The notes under the pieces: generated by a model
What the model was told of the DNA's origin: nothing
What the model saw: only the letters and a program-made list of their open reading frames with translations
Database searches by the model: none
Program-made: the position numbers and the translations under genes
Shown here: positions 1 through 9,200 of the stretch, one piece after another
Numbering within the stretch: the stretch's first letter is position 1
How the letters are laid out: every line of letters begins with the position of its first letter
Assembly (NCBI GenBank): GCA_029261855.1
Contig: JAJDAN010000060.1
Coordinates: 36,201-100,200 of the forward strand
DNA: 64,000 nt
Direction: 5' to 3'
Source: Deltaproteobacteria bacterium
GTDB lineage: Bacteria > Myxococcota_A > UBA9160 > UBA4427

Positions 1-1
1 A

Positions 2-364
2 CGGGCAGTCGTCGAGCGGGTCTTCGTCGCACTCAACGTGCATTCCGCGCTGGTGCTCGGCCAGGCACGGGGCGCGATCCTGGCGGCCATTGGCGCCGCG
101 GGCGTACCCGTCGACGAGCTGTCGCCCGGCGAGATCAAGAAGGCGGTGACCGGGTCGGGTGCGGCGGCGAAAGTACAGGTGCAGGACATGGTGATGCGTT
201 TGCTGTCCCTTTCCGAGCCGCCTCCTCAGGACGCCGCGGACGCCCTGGCCGCCGCCCTGTGTCGCGCGCAGATGGGGCCGCTGGCGGACCTCGACATTCT
301 CGCCCGGTCGCGCCGCGGCCGGGCGCGCTCCCGCCGACGACTCGACCCGAGGACCTCGCCGTGA
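2..364 (+). CDS. ruvC: Holliday junction endonuclease RuvC, C-terminal part
   Basis: Partial gene cut by the left edge; the visible frame gives about 120 residues. RuvC is the nuclease that resolves Holliday junctions together with RuvAB. The stretch [13 protein letters not shown] matches the conserved RuvC core, and [11 protein letters not shown] near the end is the region carrying the last acidic catalytic residue. The tail after it is short and Arg-rich. The stop overlaps the ruvA GTG start (GTGA), and ruvB follows, so this is the standard ruvCAB operon with coupled translation. Identification is firm; only the N-terminal half is missing. Confidence 0.93.
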   Translation, partial: RAVVERVFVALNVHSALVLGQARGAILAAIGAAGVPVDELSPGEIKKAVTGSGAAAKVQVQDMVMRLLSLSEPPPQDAADALAAALCRAQMGPLADLDILARSRRGRARSRRRLDPRTSP

Positions 365-960
365 TCGCCTGGGTGGCCGGCGTGCTGCGGGAGAAGTCGC
401 CCGTACGGGTGATCGTGGACGTGAATGGCGTGGGCTACGAGCTGCACGTGTCGCTGACGACCTCGGCGGCGCTGCCAGACGTGGGCAAGACCGTCGCGCT
501 GTTCGCCCACACGGTCGCACGCGAGGACGCGCTGCTGCTCTACGGCTTCGCGACGGCGTACGAGAAGGAAGTCTTCGGGCTGCTGCTTCGCGCGAGTCGG
601 GTGGGTCCGAAGCTGGCGCAGACGATGCTGTCCGGTATGGCACCCGAACGCCTGATCGCGGCACTGCGGGACGGCGAGGTCGCCGCCATGAAGGGCATCC
701 CGGGAGTGGGCGCGAAGACCGCCGAACGGATGATGGTGGAGCTGCGCGATCGGGCGGCCACCCTGGGCTCACCGACGGGCTCCGCGACACCGGCGGCTGC
801 CGCAGACGACCTACGCGACCAGTTGCTGTCGGCACTCTTGAATCTCGGCTATCCCCGGAAGGAAGCCGACCGGGTCGTCGACACGGCGGTCGCAGAAGCC
901 GGGGAGGACGCCAGCATCGAGTCGCTCATTCGCATCGCCCTGCGGAGTCTTGCCCGATGA
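361..960 (+). CDS. ruvA: Holliday junction DNA-binding subunit RuvA
   Basis: 199-residue protein, the usual RuvA length. It binds four-way junctions and loads the RuvB motor. The N-terminal OB fold is seen as [16 protein letters not shown]. Two helix-hairpin-helix motifs follow, around [10 protein letters not shown] and [16 protein letters not shown] (about residues 78-130). The C-terminal RuvB-binding domain ends in a [17 protein letters not shown] helix. The GTG start is chosen because homology begins at MIAWVAGVL and because it overlaps the ruvC stop; an upstream in-frame start at 259 would lie inside ruvC. The stop overlaps the ruvB ATG (ATGA). Confidence 0.95.
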   Translation: MIAWVAGVLREKSPVRVIVDVNGVGYELHVSLTTSAALPDVGKTVALFAHTVAREDALLLYGFATAYEKEVFGLLLRASRVGPKLAQTMLSGMAPERLIAALRDGEVAAMKGIPGVGAKTAERMMVELRDRAATLGSPTGSATPAAAADDLRDQLLSALLNLGYPRKEADRVVDTAVAEAGEDASIESLIRIALRSLAR

Positions 961-2003
961 ACGCCGAGGACCGGGGGGAGCTGTCCGCGGAGGCGCTCGA
1001 GGAAGAGGGGCGCGTCGAAGAAGGCCTGCGCCCGCGGACCCTGGCGGAGATGGTGGGCCAGAAGCGCCTGCGCGAGAACCTGGGTGTGTTCGTACAGGCA
1101 GCCAAAGAACGCCAAGAGGCTCTGGACCACGTGCTGTTCCACGGTCCGCCGGGGCTCGGCAAGACGTCGCTGGCGCGCATCGTCGCCAACGAGATGGGCG
1201 CCCAGTTCCGAGCGACCAGCGGTCCCGCCGTCGAGCGCCCGGGCGATCTCGCGGCGCTGCTCTCGAATCTCGACGCCGGAGACGTGTTGTTCATCGACGA
1301 GATCCACCGACTGTCGGCCAGCGTCGAAGAGATCCTGTACCCCGCCATGGAGGACTTCCAGCTCGATCTGTTGGTGGGGGAGGGGCCCAGTGCGCGCTCG
1401 ATCCGCCTCGACCTGCCCCGCTTCACCCTGATCGGCGCGACCACCCGCACGGGACTCCTGACGTCACCCCTGCGCGATCGCTTCGGCTGGAGCGCACGCC
1501 TCGAGTACTACCCGGTGGACGACCTGCAGCTCATCGTGCAGCGCTCGGCAGGGCTGCTGGATCTGCGCATCGACGCCGATGCGGCCCGCGAGGTGGCGCG
1601 CCGCTCCCGCGGCACGCCCCGCATCGCCAATCGTCTGCTGCGGCGGGTGCGCGACTTCTCGACCGTCGAGGGCGGGCGCGACAAGCTCGTGGAGCTCGCG
1701 GGTGCACGCTCGGCGCTCGACCGCCTCGACGTGGACGCCGAGGGCTTCGACAAGCTCGACCGGGCCCTGCTCCGGATCCTGGTCGAGAAGTTCGACGGCG
1801 GCCCCGTCGGTCTCGAGACCCTGGCCGCCGCCGTGGGCGAGGACAAGGGCACGATCGAAGACGTCGTCGAGCCCTTCCTCATCCACCAGGGCTTCCTGGA
1901 CCGGACGCCGCGGGGACGGGTCGCCACCCGGACGGCCCGCGAGCACCTGGGCGTCGAGATCCTCGACGGGCGGGACAAGGGCAAGCAGGGCCGCCTGCTC
2001 TAG
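957..2003 (+). CDS. ruvB: Holliday junction branch-migration ATPase RuvB
   Basis: 348-residue AAA+ motor that drives branch migration with Ruv[12 protein letters not shown] near the N terminus is the typical RuvB entry. Walker A GPPGLGKT is at about residues 63-70 and Walker B is in [10 protein letters not shown]. Sensor 1 is in LIGATTRTG, and the arginine-finger region lies in PLRDRFG. The C-terminal winged-helix domain ends [12 protein letters not shown]. The ATG overlaps the ruvA stop. The stop codon TAG lies inside the left arm of an inverted-repeat element, so the last codons may have been set by that insertion. Confidence 0.96.
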   Translation: MNAEDRGELSAEALEEEGRVEEGLRPRTLAEMVGQKRLRENLGVFVQAAKERQEALDHVLFHGPPGLGKTSLARIVANEMGAQFRATSGPAVERPGDLAALLSNLDAGDVLFIDEIHRLSASVEEILYPAMEDFQLDLLVGEGPSARSIRLDLPRFTLIGATTRTGLLTSPLRDRFGWSARLEYYPVDDLQLIVQRSAGLLDLRIDADAAREVARRSRGTPRIANRLLRRVRDFSTVEGGRDKLVELAGARSALDRLDVDAEGFDKLDRALLRILVEKFDGGPVGLETLAAAVGEDKGTIEDVVEPFLIHQGFLDRTPRGRVATRTAREHLGVEILDGRDKGKQGRLL

Positions 2004-2167
2004 CAGGTTGCGGAAGAACTCCGGACCGAGCCCGGTGCGCAGATATCGCACGGCATCAAGGCGCGGAGCCGAAGCTGTAGTTGCCCTACAGCGAGGTTTC
2101 GCAACGCAGAGGCGGGGCGAAAGATGCGTGCCCGGCGACGGGAGCGAGTTTTTCCGCAGCCTGCTAG
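2000..2167 (+). repeat. 168-bp inverted-repeat (MITE/REPIN-like) element at the ruvB 3' end
   Basis: Imperfect 22-bp terminal inverted repeats (CTAGCAGGTTGCGGAAGAAC at 2000-2019 plus two bases, against 2146-2167; 20 of 22 positions pair) enclose about 124 bp. The interior holds a second hairpin, GCTGTAG/CTACAGC at 2074-2092. There is no coding capacity I can support. The ruvB stop codon is formed by the left arm. The shape is that of a small non-autonomous repeat. Whether it is dispersed in this genome cannot be tested in one window. Confidence 0.6.
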
Positions 2168-2330
2168 CCCTCGGTCTCGAGCCCCCTGCCTTTTCGAGTC
2201 GCCGGACGCCGGCGCGTGACGTGTCCAGTCTCATGGCAGCGTTCGCGCGTGGTTGTGGCGTGTCTTTCCCAGGCGACACCTATCAACGCGGGGGGTGGGG
2301 CGGCCGATAGGTAGGGCGCGGAGGTGCGCT

Positions 2331-4973
2331 TTGGCCGTTGTCGGTCGGATCTTGATGGTGCTCGTGTCCCTTCCCCTGCTGTTGGCGGGGAGCTTCGGGC
2401 TGCTCGCGACCTATCTGCCCGACGCGGGCGCGACCGAGGCCTTGCATGGTGTCCTCAAGGGCATCACGCGTGCGGCGAGCTCGGACAGGGGCCTGATCGC
2501 GAGTCTCGAGGACTGGCTCGTCTGGCCGGCGCTGCGTTTCTCCCTGGCACCCGCTGGCTTCGTCCTGTTGTTGTCGGGGCTCCTCCCGCGCGGCGGTGGC
2601 GATGTCGGAAGCAAGGCCGACGAGAAGCGCAGGGGCGAAGGGAAGTCGAAGAAGCGCGGCAAGAAGGGCAGCGAGGACGACGAGCTTGCCGTCTTCGCCG
2701 GAGCGGGCGAGCCACGCAAGCCCGCCGGCATCGAGAAGCGCTTCCTCAAGAAGATCGAGAAACAGGCGCAGATGGTGGCCAAGAAGGGCGATGTGCTCGA
2801 GGCCGCCGAGCTGCTGTTCGAGGCCGAGCACTACGAGAAGGCTGCCGACTACTTCATCCAGGCCGAGCAGTTCGTGCGGGCGGCCGAGATCCGCCACGAC
2901 CAGAATCGCTTCGTGGAGGCCGCGGAGCTGTACCTGCAGGCGGGTCGTCACGAGTCCGCTGGTGCCATCTTCGCCCAGCAGGACGAGTTCGAGCGAGCCG
3001 CCGAGTGCTACGAGGCCATCAACAGCATGAGCGTTGCGGCCGAGATGTACGAGAAGAGCGGCAACATGCGCCGGGCCGCGAACTGCTACAAGTCCGCCGA
3101 CTTCCTGCGACACGCCGCCTCGTCCTTCGTGAAGTGCAAGGACTGGCTCGCGGCAGCCGAATGTCTCGACCAGGTGTATCGCGAAGAGAGTCTGCGCAAC
3201 AAGGGCGACGCGAAGTTCCAGCAGGACCTGAACAAGCTGGTATTGCAGGCGGGCAAGCTGTATCGCCGGGCCGAACAGCCCGAGAAGGCGCTCGAGATCC
3301 TCCAGCGAGGCGAGTGCTCCGCGGAGGCCGCCGAGCTGGCCCTCGATCTGCAGCAGTACGCCCGCGCCGCCGAGCTGTTCCAGGACGCGAGCCTGCCGGA
3401 ACGCGCGGCGGAGGCGCTCGAGAGCATGGGTGAGACCGAGGGGGCCGCGCGCATCCTCGGCAATCTCCACCGGGACCGGGGCGACGCCAAGGAGGCCGCC
3501 GAGTGCTTCGAGCGGGCCGGCGACTTCCTGGCGGCGGGAGACCTGTACCGCTCGCTCGAGAGCTATGGCAAGGCCGGCGACTGCTTCATGCGCCAGCGCG
3601 ACTTCCTGGCCGCCGCCGAGATGTACACCCTGTCCGAGGATCGTGCGAACGCAGCGACCTGCTACGAGAAGGCCGAGTGCTTCAAGGAGGCGGCCGAATG
3701 TCGTGCGCTGCTGGGTCAGCACGACAAGGAAGCCGAGCTGCTCGATCTCGCCGGCGAGCATCTGTCCTCCGGCCAGACCTTCCACCGCGAGGGCATGGAC
3801 GACGAGGCCATCACGGTGCTCCAGAAGGTGGAGCCCGGGCAGGAAGGGTTCTCGGAGGCGTCGGCCCTGCTCGGAGACATCTTCCAGGCGCGCGGCCAGC
3901 TGTCTCTTGCGATCAAGAAGGTCAAGCAGGCCATTGGTGACCGCGAGCTCGACCGCGAGAGCATGCCGATCTACTACTCGCTGGCGACGATCTGCAACGC
4001 CAACGACGAGGTCGCAGAAGCGGTCGAGATCTTCGAGAAGATCCTCGCCTTCGACTACCACTACAAGGACGTGGAACAGCGTCTGGTCGAGTCGCGCGAG
4101 CGCCTCAAGACGACGACCCCTACCGAGGCCGCGTTGCCCGAGAACAGCGGCAGCGGCGCGGCGGACCAGCCCGGTCGCTACCAGATTACGGGTGAGCTCG
4201 GCCGCGGTGGCATGGGCATCGTCTACAAGGCCAAGGACACCGCGCTCGATCGTCTCGTCGCCTACAAGGTCCTGCCCGACTCGCTGCAGGAGAACACCCA
4301 GGCGCTGAAGAACTTCCTGCGCGAGGCGAAGGCGGCCGCCAAGCTCAATCATCCGGGCATCGTCACCGTCTACGACACCGGCGCGCAGGACGGCCGCTAC
4401 TACATCGCGATGGAGTACGTCGACGGCACGACCCTCAAGGAGATCCTGCGCCGTCGAGGTGCCATCGCGCCGGCCGGGATCCTGCACGTACTGGTGCAGA
4501 TGTGCGAGGCACTGGCCTACGCCCACGACAAGAAGGTCGTGCACCGCGACATCAAGACCGCGAACGTGATGTGGACCCGGGACAAGAAGGCGAAGCTCAT
4601 GGACTTCGGCCTCGCGAAGGTGATCGAGGAGGTCCGCAATCACACGACCGTGGTCTCGGGGACGCCGTACTACATGAGCCCCGAGCAGACGCTCGGGAAG
4701 AACATCGATCACCGGACGGACATCTATTCCCTGGGTGTCACGCTCTTCGAACTGGCGGCGGGGACGGTGCCCTTCAAGGAGGGCAACATCCCCTATCACC
4801 ACGTGCACACGCCGCCGCCGGACATCCGCGAGATGCAGCCGGAGCTGCCCCAGTCCCTGGCGACGGTGATCAATCGCTGCCTGCTCAAGGACCCGGGCGA
4901 GCGCTATCAGTCGGCGCGCGAGATCCTCGATCTCGTTCGCAACTCGCTGAGCCAGACCCAGCAGAGCAGCTGA
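2331..4973 (+). CDS. Membrane-anchored TPR-repeat serine/threonine protein kinase
   Basis: 880 residues from a TTG at 2331 preceded by GGAGG at 2320-2324; in-frame alternatives are 2253 and ATG 2355. Two hydrophobic segments lie near the N terminus (LMVLVSLPLLLAGSFGLLAT and FSLAPAGFVLLLSGLLP). A Lys-rich linker follows, then a long array of Ala/Glu-rich TPR-like helical repeats (about residues 130-600). The C terminus is a Hanks-type kinase: glycine loop GRGGMG (about 623), Lys646 in VAYKVLP, HRDIKTAN with catalytic Asp740, DFG Asp758 and the GTPYYMSPEQ activation-loop end. All key catalytic residues are present, so it should be active. Bacterial kinases often put the kinase first and the TPRs after; here the order is reversed. 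Substrate unknown. Confidence 0.88.
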   Translation: MAVVGRILMVLVSLPLLLAGSFGLLATYLPDAGATEALHGVLKGITRAASSDRGLIASLEDWLVWPALRFSLAPAGFVLLLSGLLPRGGGDVGSKADEKRRGEGKSKKRGKKGSEDDELAVFAGAGEPRKPAGIEKRFLKKIEKQAQMVAKKGDVLEAAELLFEAEHYEKAADYFIQAEQFVRAAEIRHDQNRFVEAAELYLQAGRHESAGAIFAQQDEFERAAECYEAINSMSVAAEMYEKSGNMRRAANCYKSADFLRHAASSFVKCKDWLAAAECLDQVYREESLRNKGDAKFQQDLNKLVLQAGKLYRRAEQPEKALEILQRGECSAEAAELALDLQQYARAAELFQDASLPERAAEALESMGETEGAARILGNLHRDRGDAKEAAECFERAGDFLAAGDLYRSLESYGKAGDCFMRQRDFLAAAEMYTLSEDRANAATCYEKAECFKEAAECRALLGQHDKEAELLDLAGEHLSSGQTFHREGMDDEAITVLQKVEPGQEGFSEASALLGDIFQARGQLSLAIKKVKQAIGDRELDRESMPIYYSLATICNANDEVAEAVEIFEKILAFDYHYKDVEQRLVESRERLKTTTPTEAALPENSGSGAADQPGRYQITGELGRGGMGIVYKAKDTALDRLVAYKVLPDSLQENTQALKNFLREAKAAAKLNHPGIVTVYDTGAQDGRYYIAMEYVDGTTLKEILRRRGAIAPAGILHVLVQMCEALAYAHDKKVVHRDIKTANVMWTRDKKAKLMDFGLAKVIEEVRNHTTVVSGTPYYMSPEQTLGKNIDHRTDIYSLGVTLFELAAGTVPFKEGNIPYHHVHTPPPDIREMQPELPQSLATVINRCLLKDPGERYQSAREILDLVRNSLSQTQQSS

Positions 4974-5024
4974 CCGGCGGGTCCTGCGGACTCGCTTCCC
5001 GGGCCTCGGCTAGAGTCCCCGCTC

Positions 5025-5945
5025 GTGGACCCCTTGGCGTCTCAACGAAGCATTGCGGACGAAGTCCGCTTCACGGGGATCGGCCTGCATTCCGGCGAGA
5101 CGATCCGTCTCGCGCTCTTGCCCGCGGCTCCGGATACCGGGATCGTGTTCGTGCGCCGCAGCGGCGATCGCAGCGTCGAGATCCCCGCGCGCAGCGACTT
5201 CGTGACAGCGACCCGCAACGCGACGACCCTCGCCCGCGACGGGCTGCAGATCTCGACCGTCGAACACCTGCTGGCCGCGCTTCGGGGGCTGGGCGTCGAC
5301 AACCTCCGCGTGGAGGTCGACGGCCCCGAGTTGCCCGTGATGGACGGCAGCGCTGCGCCCTTTGCGGCGATGATCCGGACGGCGGGGCTGGCCGAACAGC
5401 CGGTATCCCGGCGCGTGCTGGAAGTTCGGCGAGTGGTCTCCTGTTGCGACGGCGAGCGTTCGATCCGGATCGAGCCGGGGCCGCGGGGTCTCGAGCTGCA
5501 CTACGCGGTGGACTTCGCGCACCCGGCGATCGGGCGTCAGGAATTCGCGCTTGCCGAGCTGACGCCGGCCGCCTTCGAGACGGAGCTGGCCCCCGCGCGC
5601 ACCTTCGGCTTCCTGAGCGACGTCGATGCCCTGCGAGCCGCCGGTCTGGCCCGTGGCGCCTCTCTCGACAACACCATCGTTCTCGATGATCGCGGGGTCA
5701 TGAACCCGGGCGGCCTGCGCTTTGCCGACGAGTTCGTGCGCCACAAGCTGCTCGACCTGGTCGGCGACCTCGCGCTGCTCGGGGCCCCCCTGCAGGCTCG
5801 GGTGCGGGTCGAGCGAGGTGGGCATGGCTTGCATCGCGCTGCAGTCGACGCGTTGCTCGCCGACGCGGATGCCTGGAGACTCGTTCCCGTCAGTCCAGGT
5901 GGTCGAGCTCGCGGGCCAGGTGCGCCGTCGTCGACGGATCGGTGA
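5025..5945 (+). CDS. lpxC: UDP-3-O-acyl-N-acetylglucosamine deacetylase LpxC
   Basis: 306 residues from a GTG start, close to the E. coli length. It carries out the committed zinc-dependent deacetylation in lipid A synthesis. Seen: FTGIGLHSGE at the N terminus; zinc ligand His81 in VEHLLAALRGLGVDN; His240 and Asp244 in HKLLDLVGD; catalytic His267 in HGLHRAAV; and VMDGSAAPF. It shows the organism makes lipid A and so has an outer membrane with LPS. The last 18 or so codons overlap the 3' end of the convergent PilZ gene; that Gly/Ala/Arg-rich tail is probably not important for function. Confidence 0.95.
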   Translation: MDPLASQRSIADEVRFTGIGLHSGETIRLALLPAAPDTGIVFVRRSGDRSVEIPARSDFVTATRNATTLARDGLQISTVEHLLAALRGLGVDNLRVEVDGPELPVMDGSAAPFAAMIRTAGLAEQPVSRRVLEVRRVVSCCDGERSIRIEPGPRGLELHYAVDFAHPAIGRQEFALAELTPAAFETELAPARTFGFLSDVDALRAAGLARGASLDNTIVLDDRGVMNPGGLRFADEFVRHKLLDLVGDLALLGAPLQARVRVERGGHGLHRAAVDALLADADAWRLVPVSPGGRARGPGAPSSTDR

Positions 5946-6228
5946 ACTGCACGCCCATTCCGGGAGCGAGGGCACGGTCCCCGACGACGGCGTCCCGCAC
6001 CCAGCTGACACGGCCTTCGAGAGAATGCAGGTCGTCGCTGTGGGGCAGCCGGAATCGCAGCTTGACGATCGTGCCCTTCGGAAGCGGCTCTTCGCATTCC
6101 ATGAAGAGTCCTCCGGCACCGAGAGTCGTCGCGTAGTCGCAGCTGACGCCACCCGCGTGTTGATAGTCGACGAGTATTCGCACCGTCTGGCGACGGTGGC
6201 GTCGTGCGTTGTCGGACGAGCTTGCCAT
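5890..6228 (-). CDS. Small PilZ-domain protein
   Basis: 112 residues. PilZ domains bind cyclic di-GMP through an RxxxR motif and a (D/N)xSxxG turn. Here RRHRRQTVRILVDY supplies the arginine motif, and SCDYATTLGAGGLFMECEE is the second motif in a slightly degenerate form (ATTLGAGG). GRVSWVRD and GMGVQFTD complete the beta barrel. The ATG at 6228 is preceded by AAGGAAGGAAC; the longer upstream reading is not supported. It starts just downstream of the giant TPR gene on the same strand (47 bp away). Its end overlaps lpxC by 56 nt. Likely a c-di-GMP receptor or adaptor, partner unknown. Confidence 0.8.
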   Translation of the reverse strand: MASSSDNARRHRRQTVRILVDYQHAGGVSCDYATTLGAGGLFMECEEPLPKGTIVKLRFRLPHSDDLHSLEGRVSWVRDAVVGDRALAPGMGVQFTDPSTTAHLARELDHLD

Positions 6229-6275
6229 GGTCGGGTTCCTTCCTTCGCCTCTGCCTTTGTCCGCTCTGGGTCCGT

Positions 6276-9200
6276 TCAGCTCCGGCTCATGCGTGCGCAC
6301 CAGACCGACGACACACAGCGCAGCAGCTCCTGGGCGTCCGCCGATGCGCTGATACGCTGGGTGAGATCGTCGCCTTCCGACAACGTGGCTGCGTCGTCCG
6401 ACGCGCACAGCGTCGTGAGGGCCGACCGCAGATCCCCGTGGCGGATGTCGAGGGCGACGCCCGCCGCCAGGCCTCGCAACGCGCGGCGGAAGCTGCCCGG
6501 GTCGATGCCGCGGATCTGGTTGAGTGAAGTTCCGTCGAGCACCCGGCGCATCTTGCGTCGCGTCCAGCGACCCAGAGAACCCTCGATCCCGCTCGCGATC
6601 GTCGCATCGAGTCGACTGTCGATCGGCTCCTGGTCGGCTTCGTCGCCCAGGGCGAGGCCGGCGAGCGTGATCAGCAGATCTCCGAGTTCGTCGTCCGAGA
6701 AGCGCTCGAGACCGGAGCAGGCGAGGTCGCGCAAGGCGTCATCCCGTAGCGTGACGAAGTCGGCATCCTGGCGCTCGCCTTCTGCGGCAGCCGCCGGCGT
6801 GTGGAGGACCTGGTCGAGGGCCTCCGCGGCGTGCTGGAGCAGGCGCCGCGCGACCTCGTAGCTTGGATCCGCGAGGGTGGGCTGGGAGAGGACGGGCGTC
6901 GGAATGCAGTCCGGCGCCAGGTCTCTCTCGTCCGGCGACGCCGCGCCGATGGCGCGGAGCAGCGCCAGGCCGAAGCGGGATGCGTCTTCGTCGCCCCGTC
7001 CCCTTGCGATCTGGATCAGACCGCGAATGGACTGGGCGCGCGCCGGATCCCCTTCGAGCAGGGTGGCGTGCTGCGCGGCGGCCTGGTCCCAGCGGTCGGG
7101 CATGACGGCGAGCAGGCTGGCGAGCGGTGCCCGCGTCTTGGGATGGTCGGGCGCGATCTGGAGCGCGCGCTCGAAACACAGGATCGCACCGCTCATGTCC
7201 TCGAGCGGGCCGGACAGGAGTCGCGCGAGCTTGTACTGCACCTCGGCGAGATCCCGGTGGTCGGGTTCCGGGTGATCGATGCAGAAGTCGCGCAGACCGT
7301 CCGCGGCCTCCTGCCAGTCGCCCGCCAGCCGCAGCAGCTTCGCGCGAGAGAGGGCGGCTTCGGCGCAGCGCGGGTCGTGGCGGACGGCTTCGGCGTAGGC
7401 CTCGCATGCGGTCGCCATGTCGCCGGTGCGCTCGAGTGCGCGTGCGTAGAGGAGCGAGAGACGAGCGACGGCGTCGGGCAGGGCGTTCACGGCGTCGACG
7501 ACCAGTGCTTCGGGCACCAGACGCATCAACTCGTCGAGGTCTTCTGTTTCGGCGTGGATCTCTGCGAGCAGCACCCAGGCGCGCGCGTTGTCCAGGCTGG
7601 CGTCGAGGGACTTCTGGAGCTGGCTGCGTGCGGACTCAGCGTGCTCGCGTGCGATTTCGAGCTCGGCAGCGCGCAGGTGACGCGCCGCGCAGGCGTGCAG
7701 GTCGCCGGCGCTGCGACAGGCGTCGGCCCAGCTCGCGAGGGCCGTCACGGCGTCATCGATGTCCCCGGCCTTCTCGCAGAGCCGGGCGATACCGGCGTGT
7801 GCCGTGCCGCAGCTTTCGTCACTGGCGACCGCCTGGCGGAACGAGGCGAGGGCTTCGTCGGGTTGTCCGGCCAGCTCGAGCACGTTGCCGAGCATCGCTC
7901 GGCGCTCGGCTTCCCGGTCGTCCGGGCCCATCTCGAGTCGTGCCTCGAGGGCGCCGCGCGCGGCGGCGAGGTCCCCCCGCTCGAACAACAGTTCGCCGTA
8001 CGCCTCGAGGGCCTCCCGGTTGGACGGGTCGAGATCCAGCGCGACGCCATAGAAGAGCACCGCGGACTCGAGTCGGTCCAGCGCGCGGGCGGCAGCGCCG
8101 CCGGCCATCGCCGTCGCGAGCTGGGCGTCCGCGTCGAGTCCGGATTCGGTCACTGCAGCGGAGAGGTCGAGCGCGCGAATCGCCGCGGACTCGGCCTCCT
8201 CGAAGCTCTCCTGGTTGCAGGCGACACGCGCGAGGTCCGCGTTCGCCGCGGCGGACGCGGGGTCGCATTCCAATGCGCGTCGCAAGCGGTCCGCGCAGCG
8301 ACCCGGCTCGTGCGTCTCGACGAGCAGCGCGGCGCGGCGCAGGTGGGCTGCGGCGTCTCCTCCCTGCCGTCGTTCCCCGGCCTGCTCCCAGGCGTCGGCG
8401 GCGGCTTCGGCCTGGTCGTCTTCTTCCAGGAGTGCCGCCAGGGTCGCCCAGGCGTCGGCGCTGTCCTCGTCGACGTCGAGTGCACGGCGGCAGCGCTCGA
8501 TGGCTTCGTCCGGTCGCGACAGCTCGATCAGGGTCTCGACGAGCAGAAGGTGGTCGCTGCAGCTCGCGTCGGAATCAGGGTCGTCGCACCAGCTCGCATA
8601 GCTGGCTGCGAAGTTCTCGCGATCGCCGACCTCGGCGTAGAGATCGGCCTGGCGGCGGCGCGCTTCCGGGGAAAGGGGCGAGAGTGCGTCAGCGTGATCG
8701 TAGGCATCGAGAGCGCGGGCTGCTGCGTTCCCATCGCGCCGGTGCAGCTCCGCGGCCGCCAGCCAGACTTCGATCCGACGCGCGGTGTCGTCGTCGCCCA
8801 GGATGCCGGCCTCGCGCTCGTACAGCTCGGCGGCCGTGCCGAGGGCGTCGTGCATCTCGTGCAGCTGCTGCAGGGCGCGCAGCGACTCGAGGTCGCGGGG
8901 CTCGGACGCGAGAGCGTCCGCGTAGGCGGCGATAGCCCGGTCCTCGTCGTGGATGCGTCGCCAGTAGACGTCGCCCAGTCGTCGCGCCAGCAGCGCCTGC
9001 TGTCGGGTACTGCACTGTTCCTCGAGGCTGTGCTCGAGGTCGAGAGCGCGTGCGACCTCCCGCCAGTCGCCGAGTCGCTCGGACAGGTCGCGCAGGCCTC
9101 GAATGGCGTGCACGCAGGTCGGCCGCAGAGCGAGGCTCTCCGCGTACGCGTCGCGCGCGGCGGCCGGTGCGTGCAGGCGTTCGTCTCGCAGGCGAGCGAG

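Noticed and set aside
2283..4808. Minus-strand frame of 841 codons opposite the TPR kinase
   Set aside because: Antisense shadow; no domain seen.
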